Assembly: GCA_002706765.1 (NCBI GenBank)
Contig: PAJV01000061.1
Location: 1-64,000, forward strand
Length of the DNA: 64,000 nt
Direction: 5' to 3'
From: Gimesia sp.
GTDB taxonomy: Bacteria > Planctomycetota > Planctomycetia > Planctomycetales > Planctomycetaceae
The notes beneath the pieces are model-generated. The model made no database searches, was not told the DNA's origin, and worked only from the letters and a program-made list of their open reading frames with translations. Position numbers and translations under genes: made by a program. Numbering within the stretch: position 1 is the first letter of the stretch; every line of letters begins with the position of its first letter. Shown piece after piece: positions 26,305 through 36,996 of this stretch.

Positions 26305-29300
26305 GTGAAAGCCTACGGAATATTTGATGAAATGGATGAAATGAAATCGGAAAATTCAGCGAGAAAGTGGGAATTCTGGATTGATGTCGGCGGTACCTTC
26401 ACAGACTGCATCGCCCGCTCGCCCGAGGGTGAATTCATTCCCTTTAAGACTCTCAGCTCGGGTATCACCAAAGGTCATGTACAGGAAATAACGGCCCCTG
26501 ATACGATTGTCGACCCCTCCCGGGTCAGCAACCCGGCAAACTTCTGGCAGGAGTACCAGATTGAATTTCTGAATGAAGAGGGAAAATCCTTGCATACCGC
26601 ACAAGTGACGCGGTTTGACAGCCAGACCGGCACCCTGACCTTCTCCCCCGCGATCCCTTCCACCGTGCAACCCTCCACAGGCTATGAACTCTCATCCGGT
26701 GAAGAGGCTCCCGTGCTGGCCATCCGCTGGATTCTGGGTCTGAAAAAATCCGATCCGATTTCCGAGATCAGCGTCAAACTGGGAACCACGCGCGGCACCA
26801 ATGCCCTGCTCACCCGCAAGGGAGCCCGTACAGCCTTCATCACCACCAAAGGCTTTGCAGACGTCCTGCTGATCGGCAACCAGGACCGTCCCCGCCTGTT
26901 CGATCTGGCCATTCAAAAACCGGAGCCCCTCTTTGAAATCGCCCTGGAAATCGATGAACGCATCGACGCTGGAGGCAATGTACTCCATCCCCCCGATCCT
27001 GCTCGCATTCGGGAGCAACTCGATCAACTTAAAGCGACCGGCGTGGAATCACTGGCGATCTGCCTGCTCCATTCATTCGCCAACCCCCAACATGAAGAAC
27101 TGGTCGCCCGCCTGGCGTCAGAGGCCGGCTTTGACGAAATCAGTGTGTCCAGCAGGCTCTCGCCGCTCATTAAAATTGTCTCCCGCGGAGATACGACGGT
27201 GATGGACGCCTATCTGAACCCGATTCTCAAAGACTATATCCGCAAACTGCGCACGCCGCTCCAAAACTGTGAATTGAAACTCATGACGTCGGCAGGCGGT
27301 CTCGTCGATGCGAACCATTTTGTCGGCAAAGACAGTATTCTCTCTGGCCCTGCGGGGGGCGTAATCGGCTATTCGCGTGTCGCGGAAATCGCCGGTTTCC
27401 CCCGGTCCATCGGCTTTGACATGGGAGGTACGAGCACCGATGTCTCCCGTTTCGACGGCGAATACGAGCGGGAATTCGAAACCCGTAAGGCCGGCGTGCG
27501 GATTGTGGCCCCCATGCTGAGCATCGAAACGGTTGCCGCAGGCGGAGGCAGTATCTGTGGCTTTGACGGCATCAAACTGCACGTCGGTCCTGACAGTGCC
27601 GGTGCAGATCCCGGTCCCGCCTGCTATGGGCGTGGCGGCCCGCTCACGGTTACTGATCTGAACCTGTACCTGGGTAAAATCATTCCCAGTCGCTTCCCCT
27701 TCGTTCTGGACAGGCACGCCGTCGAGCAGCGTCTGACTCAGCTTTGCGAAGAGATCGCGGCTTCTCCCATGGGGAAAACCTACACTCCTCTCGAACTGGC
27801 GGAAGGCTTTCTGCAAATCGCAAACGCCAACATGGTCCGCGCGATCCGTAATATCTCGGTCGCCCGGGGCTACGATCCCGCCGATTATGCCCTGGTCAGC
27901 TTCGGGGGTGCCGGCTCTCAGCATGCCTGTGCGATTGCCCGTTCGCTCGGAATTCATGAAGTTCTGATCCACCCTTATTCGGGTATCCTGAGTGCGTTCG
28001 GCATCGGTCAGGCCGACGTCCGTCGATTCGGACAGCAGTCGGTCCTGCAGCCCTGGAACGCAGATCTCAAACAGGAATTACAGCAGCGATTTGCCGAACT
28101 TGATCAGAGCGTGTATGAAGAAGTCCGCGCAGAAGGCATCCCGGCTGAACGCATTGATCCTCCACTGCACTCGCTGGAAATGCGTTATCTCGGCACCGAT
28201 GCCACCATCCAGGTCACCTGTCAGACAGGCCAGGACGAACTCACCCGATTTGAACAGGAACACCAGCGATTGTATGGTTACACGCACAAGAGCCGATCTG
28301 TCGAAGTCACCGCGATGCGTACCGAAATTGTGGGCCGCATGGAAGAACCTCACCTTCCGGAAACCGAATTGATGCCTCGCAGTCCGGCACCACTGGAAAC
28401 GACACAGGCCTGTTTCCAGGGAACGATTCAACCCACGGCGGTCTACCTGCGCGACGACCTGCATCCCGGTGATCAGATTACGGGACCGGCAATCATCTGT
28501 GAAGCGATTTCGACCGTCATCATTGACCCCGGCTTCACAGCCCGCATTCTCGCGCGGGGCGAAACACTGATTCAGGAGACCTCTGAAAGTTCTGCAACAC
28601 AGACCAGGATTGGCACCACTGCCGACCCGGTGATGCTGGAAATATTCAACAATCTGTTTGCCTCCATCGCCGAACAGATGGGCATCACACTGCAGCGAAC
28701 ATCGATCTCCACCAATGTCAAGGAACGACTCGATTTCAGCTGTGCCGTCTTTTCATCCACGGGTGACCTGGTCGTCAATGCGCCTCACATCCCCGTGCAT
28801 CTGGGCGCGATGAGTGAAACCGTCAAGCGCATTATCGCCGACAATCCGGAGCTGGCGCCCGGCGATGTCTACGTGACGAACGACCCTTATCGGGGGGGCT
28901 CGCATCTGCCCGATGTCACCGTAATCACTCCCGTGCATCACCCGGAATCAGACGAACTGATCTTCTTCACTGCCAGTCGCGCCCATCACGCGGAGATCGG
29001 CGGAATCGTGCCTGGCAGCATGCCCCCCTTTTCCAAAACGCTGGCAGACGAAGGCGTACTGATTCGCAACTTCAAGCTGGTCGATCAGGGCACGTCGCGT
29101 GAAGATGCACTGCGTGAACTGCTCAGCTCAGGCGAGTTTCCCTCTCGTTCGGTCGAGGATAACCTGGCGGATGTCTCGGCCCAGGTGGCTGCCAACAATT
29201 GTGGCGTGAGCCTGCTGAACGACCTGGTAAAACGTTACTCGTTGACAGTGGTGCTGGCTTACATGAAACATATCCAGCAGGCAGCCACGGAAAAAATGCA

Positions 29301-30171
29301 ACTTGTCCTGTCTGAGATAGAAGATGGCGTTTATTCCTTCACCGATCACCTGGATAACGCAGCGCCACTCTCTGTAAAAATCACGATCAAGGGTGCCAGC
29401 GCTATTGTCGACTTTACTGGCACAGGACCCGTTCTGGAAACCAATCTGAATGCCAATCGGGCCATTGTGAATGCCGCCGTACTGTATGTCTTCCGCTGCC
29501 TGATTCAGGAAGACATCCCCCTGAACAGCGGCGTGCTGACTCCCATTGAAATCATTCTGCCCGAATGTTTTCTGAATCCCCCCGAACGGGAGACGCCCGC
29601 AGAATGTGCGGCGATGGTCGGCGGCAACGTGGAAACCTCGCAGCGTACGGTCGATACGTTACTGGGCGCGCTCAACAAAGCAGCTGCCAGCCAGGGCACC
29701 ATGAACAACCTCACGTTCGGAGATGAGACCTTCGGTTACTACGAAACCATCTGTGGCGGAAGTGGCGCAACTGCCGCGCAGCCTGGCGCGGACGCCGTGC
29801 ATACTCACATGACAAATACCCGCCTGACGGACGCCGAGATTATTGAACGCCGCTACCCAGTCAGACTGCACGAATTTTCCATCCGCCACGGATCCGGGGG
29901 CGCCGGGATATACCCTGGTGGCGCGGGCATTATCCGCCAGATTGAATTCCTCAAACCACTCAAGATTTCCCTGATCTCCGAACGCCGGGGAGATTACGCC
30001 CCCTTCGGACTGGCCGGCGGTTCTCCCGGACAGATAGGAGAAAATCTACTGGAAAAAGCGGACGGATCCACGACAGAATCACTGGGAGGGAAATTCTCCC
30101 TCTCCATTGAAGCCGGCGACAAATTGACGATCAAAACCCCGGGCGGCGGTGGCTTTGGCAGAGCTGATTAA
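26305..30171 (+). CDS. ATP-dependent 5-oxoprolinase / hydantoinase, HyuA-HyuB fusion (OPLAH type)
   Basis: This 1288-residue protein joins a hydantoinase A half (N-terminal, about residues 20-720, with [20 protein letters not shown] and [18 protein letters not shown]) to a hydantoinase B half (about 770-1285, with [20 protein letters not shown] and [19 protein letters not shown]). Full-length fusions of about this size, as in eukaryotic OPLAH, open 5-oxoproline to glutamate using ATP. The first start is GTG at 26305 with a weak ribosome site; ATGs at 26332 and 26341 are alternatives. A cyclophilin gene and a D-glutamate cyclase-like gene follow on the same strand. Hydantoinase or acetophenone carboxylase-type activity cannot be excluded by sequence alone. 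Confidence 0.9.
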   Translation: MKAYGIFDEMDEMKSENSARKWEFWIDVGGTFTDCIARSPEGEFIPFKTLSSGITKGHVQEITAPDTIVDPSRVSNPANFWQEYQIEFLNEEGKSLHTAQVTRFDSQTGTLTFSPAIPSTVQPSTGYELSSGEEAPVLAIRWILGLKKSDPISEISVKLGTTRGTNALLTRKGARTAFITTKGFADVLLIGNQDRPRLFDLAIQKPEPLFEIALEIDERIDAGGNVLHPPDPARIREQLDQLKATGVESLAICLLHSFANPQHEELVARLASEAGFDEISVSSRLSPLIKIVSRGDTTVMDAYLNPILKDYIRKLRTPLQNCELKLMTSAGGLVDANHFVGKDSILSGPAGGVIGYSRVAEIAGFPRSIGFDMGGTSTDVSRFDGEYEREFETRKAGVRIVAPMLSIETVAAGGGSICGFDGIKLHVGPDSAGADPGPACYGRGGPLTVTDLNLYLGKIIPSRFPFVLDRHAVEQRLTQLCEEIAASPMGKTYTPLELAEGFLQIANANMVRAIRNISVARGYDPADYALVSFGGAGSQHACAIARSLGIHEVLIHPYSGILSAFGIGQADVRRFGQQSVLQPWNADLKQELQQRFAELDQSVYEEVRAEGIPAERIDPPLHSLEMRYLGTDATIQVTCQTGQDELTRFEQEHQRLYGYTHKSRSVEVTAMRTEIVGRMEEPHLPETELMPRSPAPLETTQACFQGTIQPTAVYLRDDLHPGDQITGPAIICEAISTVIIDPGFTARILARGETLIQETSESSATQTRIGTTADPVMLEIFNNLFASIAEQMGITLQRTSISTNVKERLDFSCAVFSSTGDLVVNAPHIPVHLGAMSETVKRIIADNPELAPGDVYVTNDPYRGGSHLPDVTVITPVHHPESDELIFFTASRAHHAEIGGIVPGSMPPFSKTLADEGVLIRNFKLVDQGTSREDALRELLSSGEFPSRSVEDNLADVSAQVAANNCGVSLLNDLVKRYSLTVVLAYMKHIQQAATEKMQLVLSEIEDGVYSFTDHLDNAAPLSVKITIKGASAIVDFTGTGPVLETNLNANRAIVNAAVLYVFRCLIQEDIPLNSGVLTPIEIILPECFLNPPERETPAECAAMVGGNVETSQRTVDTLLGALNKAAASQGTMNNLTFGDETFGYYETICGGSGATAAQPGADAVHTHMTNTRLTDAEIIERRYPVRLHEFSIRHGSGGAGIYPGGAGIIRQIEFLKPLKISLISERRGDYAPFGLAGGSPGQIGENLLEKADGSTTESLGGKFSLSIEAGDKLTIKTPGGGGFGRAD

Positions 30172-30364
30172 CTGGAATCACACCAACGATCTGTTCACCA
30201 ATGCAGGCTGCATTCAGAATGTCGCCGACCTGGAAATACAGGTTCTGGTCATAATTATTTCCATCTGCTTTGTGATTTTGTGTGTCAGGCGGTAAGGTGA
30301 CATCAGGGCCACTACATCAGAATATCGTATCGAAAACACAGATTTAAAGAGAAGGAAAATTACC

Positions 30365-30901
30365 GTGTCCGAAAACCGTCGTGCTGAAGTAGATGCCGCA
30401 TTGGCTGATGTTGATTTTGAAAAATTCAACTATCAGGTCGTGTTCGAAACTACAAAAGGTACTATCAAAACTGACCTGTATCCCGATGTGGCCCCGGGAC
30501 ACTGCAAAAATATCATCGGTCTGACCAAAATCGGCTTTTATGATGGTATCATTTTTCACCGTGTGATTCCCGATTTCGTCGTCCAGATCGGCTGCCCGCA
30601 GGGTACGGGAACTGGTGGCCCTGGTTATACCATTGATGCCGAGTTCAATAATCTGCCCCACGAAACCGGTATCCTTTCCATGGCCCGTACCAGTGATCCG
30701 AATTCCGCTGGCTCGCAGTTTTTCATTTGCCTGGGCCGGGTTCCGCACCTGGATAACCAGTACACCGTCTTCGGCAAAACCAGCGACGCCGAAAGTGAAG
30801 CCGTCGTGCTGTCCATCGGTGATATGGAAACGAATCACAGTGACCGCCCGCTGGAAGATGTCAAAATCACCAGTTCCGAAGTCATTGCCACTGCAAAGTA
30901 G
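30365..30901 (+). CDS. Cyclophilin-type peptidyl-prolyl isomerase
   Basis: This 178-residue cytoplasmic protein has the cyclophilin core: FYDGIIFHRVIPDFVVQIG, then GTGTGGPGYTIDAEFNNLPH, then GILSMARTSDPNSAGSQFFI with the active-site arginine and FFI/F pattern. It would catalyse proline cis-trans isomerisation during folding. The GTG start has AAGGA nine bases upstream. It lies between the oxoprolinase and the D-glutamate cyclase-like gene, six bases from the latter, so co-transcription is likely. Confidence 0.95.
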   Translation: MSENRRAEVDAALADVDFEKFNYQVVFETTKGTIKTDLYPDVAPGHCKNIIGLTKIGFYDGIIFHRVIPDFVVQIGCPQGTGTGGPGYTIDAEFNNLPHETGILSMARTSDPNSAGSQFFICLGRVPHLDNQYTVFGKTSDAESEAVVLSIGDMETNHSDRPLEDVKITSSEVIATAK

Positions 30902-30907
30902 TTACTG

Positions 30908-31732
30908 ATGAGCGTGGATCGATCTTCATTGAAGACAGGCGCACTCGTGCGACAGGCGTGTCGCAACGGAGAATTCACCGGGCAGACATCGGGGCTCGCC
31001 CCCGGGTTTGCCCAGGCGAATCTCGTGATCCTTCCACAGACAGAGGCCCTTCAGTTTCAGGAGTTCTGTGAAAAGAACCCCAAACCCTGTCCCCTGCTGG
31101 AAGTCACCGTACCCGGTGATCCCTGTCCGCAGATTCTGGCAAAAAGTGCCGACCTGCGCACCGATCTCCCCCGCTACCGTGTCTGGCGGCGTGGTGAGCT
31201 TGTAGACGAACCCACAGACATCACTTCGCTCTGGCAGAATGACTTCGTCGCCTTCCTGATTGGCTGTTCCTTCACGTTTGAGGAAGCATTGATCGCCGCA
31301 GGACTTTCCGTGCGACATATTGACCAGGGTGTCAACGTTCCCATGTATCGCACGACAATTCCCTGTGAATCCGCGGGAATGTTCAGCGGCCCGCTCGTGG
31401 TTTCCATGCGTCCCTTCAAACCGGCGGATGCCATTCGCGCGGTGCAGATTACCAGTCGATTTCCCGCCGTCCATGGAGCCCCCGTGCATCTGGGATTTCC
31501 GGAACAGCTGGGAATTACTGATCTCTCAACACCCGATTATGGAGATGCTGTCTCCGTCAAACCGGATGAACTGCCCGTCTTCTGGGCTTGTGGCGTGACT
31601 CCGCAGGCAGTGCTCATGCAGGCCAGACCGGAGTTTGCCATCACGCACAGCCCGGGTTGCATGTTCGTCTCTGACCTGAAAGACGAAGAACTGGCAGCCG
31701 ATACAACGGATCAGCCAGGCCGTTCATTCTAA
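30908..31732 (+). CDS. D-glutamate cyclase-like protein (DUF1445/YcsI family)
   Basis: This 274-residue protein matches the family once called DUF1445 and listed as putative hydro-lyase. It has the family pattern [35 protein letters not shown] and [16 protein letters not shown]. The mammalian homologue DGLUCY turns D-glutamate into 5-oxo-D-proline. The nearby 5-oxoprolinase makes that substrate link attractive, although the bacterial members are little studied. The ATG follows the cyclophilin stop by six bases. Alternatives are another lyase reaction. Confidence 0.85.
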   Translation: MSVDRSSLKTGALVRQACRNGEFTGQTSGLAPGFAQANLVILPQTEALQFQEFCEKNPKPCPLLEVTVPGDPCPQILAKSADLRTDLPRYRVWRRGELVDEPTDITSLWQNDFVAFLIGCSFTFEEALIAAGLSVRHIDQGVNVPMYRTTIPCESAGMFSGPLVVSMRPFKPADAIRAVQITSRFPAVHGAPVHLGFPEQLGITDLSTPDYGDAVSVKPDELPVFWACGVTPQAVLMQARPEFAITHSPGCMFVSDLKDEELAADTTDQPGRSF

Positions 31733-32020
31733 TCAGGAATGCGACTCTACTTCAGAGGAATCAGGGGCTGCCACATTCAGCTCGGGCAGATGGATTGATC
31801 GTATACGATAATCTTCCCACATCAGTGAGTAGGCAAAGCAGGGTTCACGGTCGAGAGTGAAAGCCACGGGCTGGCTTTCCCAGAAGCTCATCAGATTACC
31901 CCGGGGGGGCCTGGTATAAAGTCGACGCTTGCATTCAGGACAGACCATACCAAACGGCGTGGCCTGATCTTCTTCGCATTGATGGTCGAGACAGATTGTC
32001 TGCTGTTGTTCGTTTCTCAT
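31733..32020 (-). CDS. Small cysteine-containing protein, function unknown
   Basis: This 95-residue protein starts MRNEQQQTICLDHQC and has a short metal-ribbon-like CPECKRRLY segment after a conserved-looking ATPFGMVCPEC, with no other known motif. The stop codon abuts that of the D-glutamate cyclase-like gene. It could be a small zinc-binding regulator or simply a conserved hypothetical. I keep it because its codon use and composition look normal and it fills the space. Confidence 0.5.
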   Translation of the reverse strand: MRNEQQQTICLDHQCEEDQATPFGMVCPECKRRLYTRPPRGNLMSFWESQPVAFTLDREPCFAYSLMWEDYRIRSIHLPELNVAAPDSSEVESHS

Positions 32021-32409
32021 ACGAGCCCATTATATCGATCACCCAGATGCCCACTCCAGTTCTTTTTTTCATTCCGCAGATAAAATTCTCTGAATCAAAG
32101 CAGCAGACCTCTTATTCTCCGGCGCTGGCGCAGACTCCGGTAACGGAAGATTCCCTATCTTCCTTAGAATCGTCCCGATCAGCAATTCAGGCCCTTGATT
32201 CAGTCTGAAATCCGGTCTGACTGCCAGATTCCTGCTCTCGGGCCCTTTGATTCATCGCATCTGGGAATCCAGTTTGGTATAAATTAATTCCTGACCGATC
32301 CTGCTTTCTGGCCATTGCAGTTTCCAGATCTGTGCACCTGTGACACAACATCTGCAAAACCAGAACGGGTCCCTGTATGTTTTCATTTTAGCTTCTGGTA
32401 CGAGATCTC
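32021..32409. other. Divergent promoter region before the DapA-like gene
   Basis: A TATAAATTAAT stretch near 32277-32288 is a -10-like sequence, but no good -35 lies 17 bases upstream. No gene or strong repeat is visible. Confidence 0.35.
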
Positions 32410-33330
32410 ATGGCAATCAACCTTTCCGAACAACTGAAGGGAGTTCTCCCTCCGGTCATTACACCTCTGACTCCCGATCGCAGGCTGGACCCCGCTTCTG
32501 CTGAATCCGTTTACCGATTCATGCTCGACAAGGGAGCCCATGGACTGTTCCTGTTTGGCACATCGGGAGAAGGGCCTCTGCTCTGTGAAGCCGATCGTCA
32601 CGAGGCAACGGAAATCGCAGTCAAAGTTGTGGATGGCCGCGTTCCCCTGCTGGTGGGAGTGATTGCTCCGGGTACCGAACAGATTATCGAGCAGGCGAAA
32701 GTCGCTAAAGCACAGGGCGCCGATGCCATCGTGGTCTGCCCCCCGTTTTATTACCCGGCCAGCCAGAAAGACATGCTCGTCCATTACCGCACGATTCGCA
32801 AAGCGGTCGACATTCCCATTTTTGCTTACGACATTCCCGTGATGACCAAAGTCAAAATCGAATTAGACACGCTCATGACCCTGGGGAGAGAAGGGACTGT
32901 GATCGGCGTCAAAGACTCCAGCGGAGATGCCGTGGGATTTCATCGGCTGGTGGCTAATAAACCTCCCGGTATGAAGCTGTTTACCGGTGCTGAAATGCTG
33001 GTCCACGCTGTCGTGCTGGCAGGCGCTGACGGTACGGTGCCCGGGCTGGCCAATGTTGGGCCGGAATTATTCGTCCAGCTTTACGAAGCTGCCGCCGCTG
33101 GCAACCACCAGGCAGCGGTTCAATTCCAGGAAGCCATCGTCCGGTTATTTGAAGTCTTTGTCTGCCCCGATGGAACCATGAATGTGGGTTACATCATTGG
33201 CTCGATGAAAACCGCACTCCGCCTGCGTGGGGTCATCGAACACGATACCCTGCTCCATCCGTTCCCGGCCTGCACCCCCGAACTGATTGAACGTACCCGC
33301 ACGATTATGACGGAAGTGGGTTGCCTGTAA
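32410..33330 (+). CDS. DapA-family aldolase (dihydrodipicolinate synthase / N-acetylneuraminate lyase superfamily)
   Basis: This 306-residue TIM-barrel aldolase has the GTSGEG phosphate/carboxylate-binding loop (FLFGTSGEGPLLCEADRHEA), YDIPVMTKVKIELD, and the Schiff-base lysine in GTVIGVKDSSGDAVG. The superfamily covers dihydrodipicolinate synthase, N-acetylneuraminate lyase and many sugar-acid aldolases. The sequence does not identify the substrate, so a gene name is withheld. It precedes mch on the same strand with a 59-base gap. A link to the C1 cofactor genes is only suggested by position. Confidence 0.85.
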   Translation: MAINLSEQLKGVLPPVITPLTPDRRLDPASAESVYRFMLDKGAHGLFLFGTSGEGPLLCEADRHEATEIAVKVVDGRVPLLVGVIAPGTEQIIEQAKVAKAQGADAIVVCPPFYYPASQKDMLVHYRTIRKAVDIPIFAYDIPVMTKVKIELDTLMTLGREGTVIGVKDSSGDAVGFHRLVANKPPGMKLFTGAEMLVHAVVLAGADGTVPGLANVGPELFVQLYEAAAAGNHQAAVQFQEAIVRLFEVFVCPDGTMNVGYIIGSMKTALRLRGVIEHDTLLHPFPACTPELIERTRTIMTEVGCL

Positions 33331-33389
33331 ACGCCTTCCCCAGACGCATCTCTTTTTTCTACCCAGTACTTCGAATTGAATGAAATATT

Positions 33390-34340
33390 ATGAGTGGAGT
33401 TTTAAACGAACGAGCGTGCCTGTTAACCGAACAGCTGCTGGCCAGGGCGGGTGAACTCAAAGTCATACCGCATGCCCTGCAGAACGGCGCGGTCGTGGTG
33501 GATTGCGGAGTTGAAACCCCCGCAGGCCTGCAGGCCGGTTTATTACTGGCCCGCATCTGTATGGCCGATCTCTGCGAGATTCAACTCATTCCGGGAGAAC
33601 TGGAAGCTCTGCCCTTACCTTACCTGCAGGTTCAGACCGACCACCCCGTCGAAGCCTGTCTGCTGAGTCAGTATGCCGGCTGGAAAATTGACGTCGACAA
33701 TTTCTTTGCCATGGGCTCCGGCCCCATGCGGGCTGCTGCGGAAGCAGAAGATCTGTATCGTGTTCTCGCGTTTGGTGAATCACCTGAGAAGACCGTCGGC
33801 GTGCTGGAAGCCAACACGTTGCCCGGCGTGGACGTGATTGAGAAAATTTCCAAAGCGACAGGCGTCGATCCCAAAAACATCGTGCTGCTGGTGGCTCCCA
33901 CTTCCAGTATCGCCGGGAATATGCAGGTCATCGCCCGCTCCGTGGAAACCGCCATGCATAAACTGCTGGAGTGCAAGTTTGATGTGCATCGGGTCCAGGC
34001 CGGTTTTGGCACCGCACCGCTGGCACCGGTGGCAAAAGATCATCTGACGGGCATCGGACGTACCAATGACTCCATTCTGTACGGTGGTTCCGTCACTCTC
34101 TGGGTCACCGGAGATGATGAATCACTGCAGGAAATCGGCCCAACCATTCCTTCCAGTTCGGCCGCCTGTTATGGAAAACCTTTTCTGGAAGTCTTCGCAG
34201 AAGCCAATCATGACTTCTATGAAATCGACCCCAGTTTCTTCAGCCCCGCGGTCATCATCTTTCAGAACCTGGATACCGGAAATGTCTTTCAGTTCGGCCA
34301 GCTGAATACGGGGTTATTGAAAAACAGTTTTGGATTCTAA
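33390..34340 (+). CDS. mch: Methenyl-tetrahydromethanopterin cyclohydrolase
   Basis: Mch opens 5,10-methenyl-H4MPT to 5-formyl-H4MPT in the archaeal-type C1 pathway. Among bacteria the pathway occurs in methylotrophs and planctomycetes. The 316-residue protein shows Mch features such as ALQNGAVVVDCGVETPAGLQ, DNFFAMGSGPMRAAAEAEDL and LGRTN-like GIGRTNDSILYGGSVTLWV. Length and pattern agree with the family. Other H4MPT genes (fae, mtdB, fhc) are not in this window. The gene is followed 36 bases later by an ATP-grasp ligase, a neighbour arrangement also known from methylotroph C1 clusters. Confidence 0.95.
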   Translation: MSGVLNERACLLTEQLLARAGELKVIPHALQNGAVVVDCGVETPAGLQAGLLLARICMADLCEIQLIPGELEALPLPYLQVQTDHPVEACLLSQYAGWKIDVDNFFAMGSGPMRAAAEAEDLYRVLAFGESPEKTVGVLEANTLPGVDVIEKISKATGVDPKNIVLLVAPTSSIAGNMQVIARSVETAMHKLLECKFDVHRVQAGFGTAPLAPVAKDHLTGIGRTNDSILYGGSVTLWVTGDDESLQEIGPTIPSSSAACYGKPFLEVFAEANHDFYEIDPSFFSPAVIIFQNLDTGNVFQFGQLNTGLLKNSFGF

Positions 34341-34376
34341 CTTTTCGGCATCCGTCTCAAAAATGGAATAACCTTC

Positions 34377-35294
34377 GTGCAGATTGCCATTCTGGGAAAT
34401 CAGATCAGCTGGTACTGCGATCAACTCCAGCAGGCAGCCGGCGCACGCGGACACGAAGCGTCCAAGATCGAATTTCGCGACATGGCGGCTTTCGTCAATA
34501 ACCATGCGCGCGAACAGTTTTTCAGCTATGATGCAGAACAGACCCCAATCAACCTGCCGCATTTCGACTGCCTGATCATTCGCACGATGCCTCCCGGCTC
34601 TCTGGAACAGGTCGTTTTTCGCATGGACCTGTTAGGCCGGCTGGAACAGTCAGGTGTCACCGTCTTCAATTCTGCGCGCGCGATCGAATGTGCTGTCGAT
34701 AAATATCTGACCACCTCCCGACTTGCCGCCGCCGGTCTGCCTGTTCCAGCCACAGCGATCTGTGAATCTTCTGAAGCAGCATTGCAGCACTTTCACCAGT
34801 TGGGGGGAGACGTCGTCGTCAAACCGCTGTTTGGTTCAGAAGGACGTGGTATTTTTCGCATCAGCGATCCCGATCTCGCCTATCGTTCCTTTCGCACGCT
34901 GGAACGTACCCAGGCGGTGATTTACCTGCAGCAGTATATTGCCCATCCCGGCTATGACGTGCGGATCCTGCTGCTGAATGGGAAACTGATCGGCGCCATC
35001 CGCCGACACGGTCATAATGATTTTCGCACGAATGTCTCTCGCCTGGGACAGGCCGAACTCTATCACCCCACGGATCGGGAAGTCGAACTGGCGGTCCGCG
35101 CAGCGGCGCTGACTGATGCAGAATTCGCAGGCGTTGATCTGCTCTCTCCTGCGGAGGCACCGGATGAATGCTATCTGCTGGAAGTCAATGCGGTGCCAGG
35201 CTGGCGCGGTTTTCAGTCGGCGACCCACATCGATGTCGCGACGCTGGTCATTGAATATCTGGAACAGAAACGAAACAATAGGCCCTCTGCTTAA
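34377..35294 (+). CDS. RimK/MptN-like ATP-grasp ligase
   Basis: This 305-residue ATP-grasp ligase has PGSLEQVVFRMDLLGRLEQ, the ATP-binding loop VVKPLFGSEGRGIFRISDP and a metal-binding segment YLLEVNAVPGWRGFQSATH. RimK, CofF and MptN of this group add glutamate to proteins, F420 or tetrahydromethanopterin. Lying 36 bases after mch, it is best viewed as a candidate for glutamylating the C1 cofactor. The start is GTG with GGAA upstream. An orthologous ATP-grasp gene (orf5) sits in the Methylorubrum C1 cluster. The substrate is not proven. Confidence 0.85.
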   Translation: MQIAILGNQISWYCDQLQQAAGARGHEASKIEFRDMAAFVNNHAREQFFSYDAEQTPINLPHFDCLIIRTMPPGSLEQVVFRMDLLGRLEQSGVTVFNSARAIECAVDKYLTTSRLAAAGLPVPATAICESSEAALQHFHQLGGDVVVKPLFGSEGRGIFRISDPDLAYRSFRTLERTQAVIYLQQYIAHPGYDVRILLLNGKLIGAIRRHGHNDFRTNVSRLGQAELYHPTDREVELAVRAAALTDAEFAGVDLLSPAEAPDECYLLEVNAVPGWRGFQSATHIDVATLVIEYLEQKRNNRPSA

Positions 35295-35317
35295 TACCAA
35301 ACTGAATTCATTCTGAA

Positions 35318-36250
35318 ATGAGCTATGTCATGGAACTGAACGCACTGTTGACCGCCCTGCAGACACACCTGCCTGAAATTCTCCGCTGGTCGGGAGCCAT
35401 CGCCAAACGATTGAGGCACTTCAACATTGCCGTGGAAAATAAAACGTCAGGCAGTGCCCTCACGGACGCATTGACGCTGGCAGACCTGACATTACAGGAA
35501 CTGATTGTCGCTGCCTTACGCGACCGCGATCCGCTGTTCCGCGAGTGTCGCATCGAAGCCGAAGAAAAAACGGGAGACCTGCACCGCTTTGCCGAGGACT
35601 CTCCTTATGTCATATCAATCGATCCCATTGATGGCACGAAACAGTATCGCGATAAAACTGCCGACGGCTATTGTGTCATGGTGCATCTGCGCGACAGCGA
35701 GACAGTTCATTACTCGCTGGTTTATATTCCGGAGACAGGCGCACAGGGGACGTGGGTCGAAGCCGTACATCAGCGCGTCGTCTGTGGATCCGATGACCTG
35801 AGTCGACCGGCGCGCGAGGTTCTGGATGACATGCCAGCCATCGATCCCGCGAGTCGACCCGATTCCCCGAAAATCTACCTCATCGGCTTTCAGGACAAAG
35901 ACACCTCAAATGCAGAACTCGTCTCAGCAACCGGACTGGAAGGCGTGCCACCGGAAGAAATGCCCGGCAGCATTTATGATCATCTGGCAACCGGCGCGTT
36001 TGGAGGGTCATTGATACATACTCCGAATGTCTATGACTTCCCGGTGTCGCTGCATATCGCCCGCATTCTGGGGGGAGATGCGGTCTGGGTTCACAATGGC
36101 GAATCCGTGAATTTCCACGAACACTGGATGGATGAGCGGGCCGACATGCTGCGGCTGCCCGGAATCACAGCCTGTAGTGCCAACCCCCAGACTCTGCAGG
36201 CACTCTGTGAACTGGCAAAAGACTGGAGCAAGGTTCGTTATCAGGACTGA
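35318..36250 (+). CDS. Inositol-monophosphatase-family phosphatase
   Basis: This 310-residue protein has the IMPase/CysQ metal site: SIDPIDGTKQYRDKTADGY, with GGDAVWVHNGESVNFHEHW near the C-terminus. Members dephosphorylate inositol phosphate, PAP (3',5'-bisphosphate) or sugar phosphates. The start is ambiguous: ATG at 35318 or 35330. It follows the ATP-grasp gene by 23 bases and overlaps the convergent methyltransferase by 10 bases. It may share the mch transcript; no specific role in the C1 pathway is proven. Confidence 0.88.
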   Translation: MSYVMELNALLTALQTHLPEILRWSGAIAKRLRHFNIAVENKTSGSALTDALTLADLTLQELIVAALRDRDPLFRECRIEAEEKTGDLHRFAEDSPYVISIDPIDGTKQYRDKTADGYCVMVHLRDSETVHYSLVYIPETGAQGTWVEAVHQRVVCGSDDLSRPAREVLDDMPAIDPASRPDSPKIYLIGFQDKDTSNAELVSATGLEGVPPEEMPGSIYDHLATGAFGGSLIHTPNVYDFPVSLHIARILGGDAVWVHNGESVNFHEHWMDERADMLRLPGITACSANPQTLQALCELAKDWSKVRYQD

Positions 36251-36996
36251 ATTTCGGCCGGTTCCAGAGGCTTGGTGGCTTCGACAATGATGCCTCCCAG
36301 CTTGAGGAACTGATGGATGGGAGTGAACCAGTGCTGCTCTTTCCAGGGCAGTCCTGATTCTTCAAATGCCTGTTTGAGTTCGATTCGATTGTAGGTACGA
36401 CATTTCCAGGTACGGCTGTTGAGCATGCCGGAGAATTTATCCTCCGTCGCCAGCAGAAACAGACTTCCCCCTGGTTGCAATACGCGATGGATCTCCATCA
36501 GACCATGTCGGGGATCAGCCACATACTCCAGCACCCAGCCACAGGTCACACAATCGAATGATTCATCTTGAAAAGGCAGATTCGTCATATCGGCGGAAAG
36601 GTAATTCGGACGCAGGCTGCTCATGCGGGTGCGAGCCCGTTTCAGCATCTGGTGAGATAAATCACAGGCAACCAGTCGAGCATCGGGATGCGTTTCACGC
36701 AGTAAATGCCCCAGGATCTGCCCCGCTCCTGAGCCAATATCCAAAATGCTGCGGAACTCTGATACATCAAAACGTCGCGTCTTGAGAATACGTCCCACCA
36801 GCGGATCATGCAGGGATAATTTACTCGCCAGATAAAGCACGGCGCCGGCCGGGCCATCGTATAACTTGCGGGTCGTCGATTGAAACTGGCTCTGGTCAAT
36901 CTGGTCGCCACCACCAAATTCGATTAGAGAACGCAAGGATTTTCTCAGGCGTAACCGTTTAGGGGTACTTTTACGGGGAGAACTTAATGGAGCCAT
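36241..36996 (-). CDS. Class I SAM-dependent methyltransferase
   Basis: This 251-residue Rossmann-fold methyltransferase has the SAM motif DIGSGAGQILGHLLRETHP, then ACDLSHQMLKRARTR, DMTNLPFQDESFDCVTCGWV and a motif-III-like region ALPG (LQPGGSLFLLATE). This is the UbiE/MenG-like pattern with an unknown acceptor. An N-terminal basic stretch (SSPRKSTPKRLRLRKSLRSL) precedes it. Its 3' end overlaps the IMPase gene by 10 bases. Confidence 0.88.
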   Translation of the reverse strand: MAPLSSPRKSTPKRLRLRKSLRSLIEFGGGDQIDQSQFQSTTRKLYDGPAGAVLYLASKLSLHDPLVGRILKTRRFDVSEFRSILDIGSGAGQILGHLLRETHPDARLVACDLSHQMLKRARTRMSSLRPNYLSADMTNLPFQDESFDCVTCGWVLEYVADPRHGLMEIHRVLQPGGSLFLLATEDKFSGMLNSRTWKCRTYNRIELKQAFEESGLPWKEQHWFTPIHQFLKLGGIIVEATKPLEPAEIQS

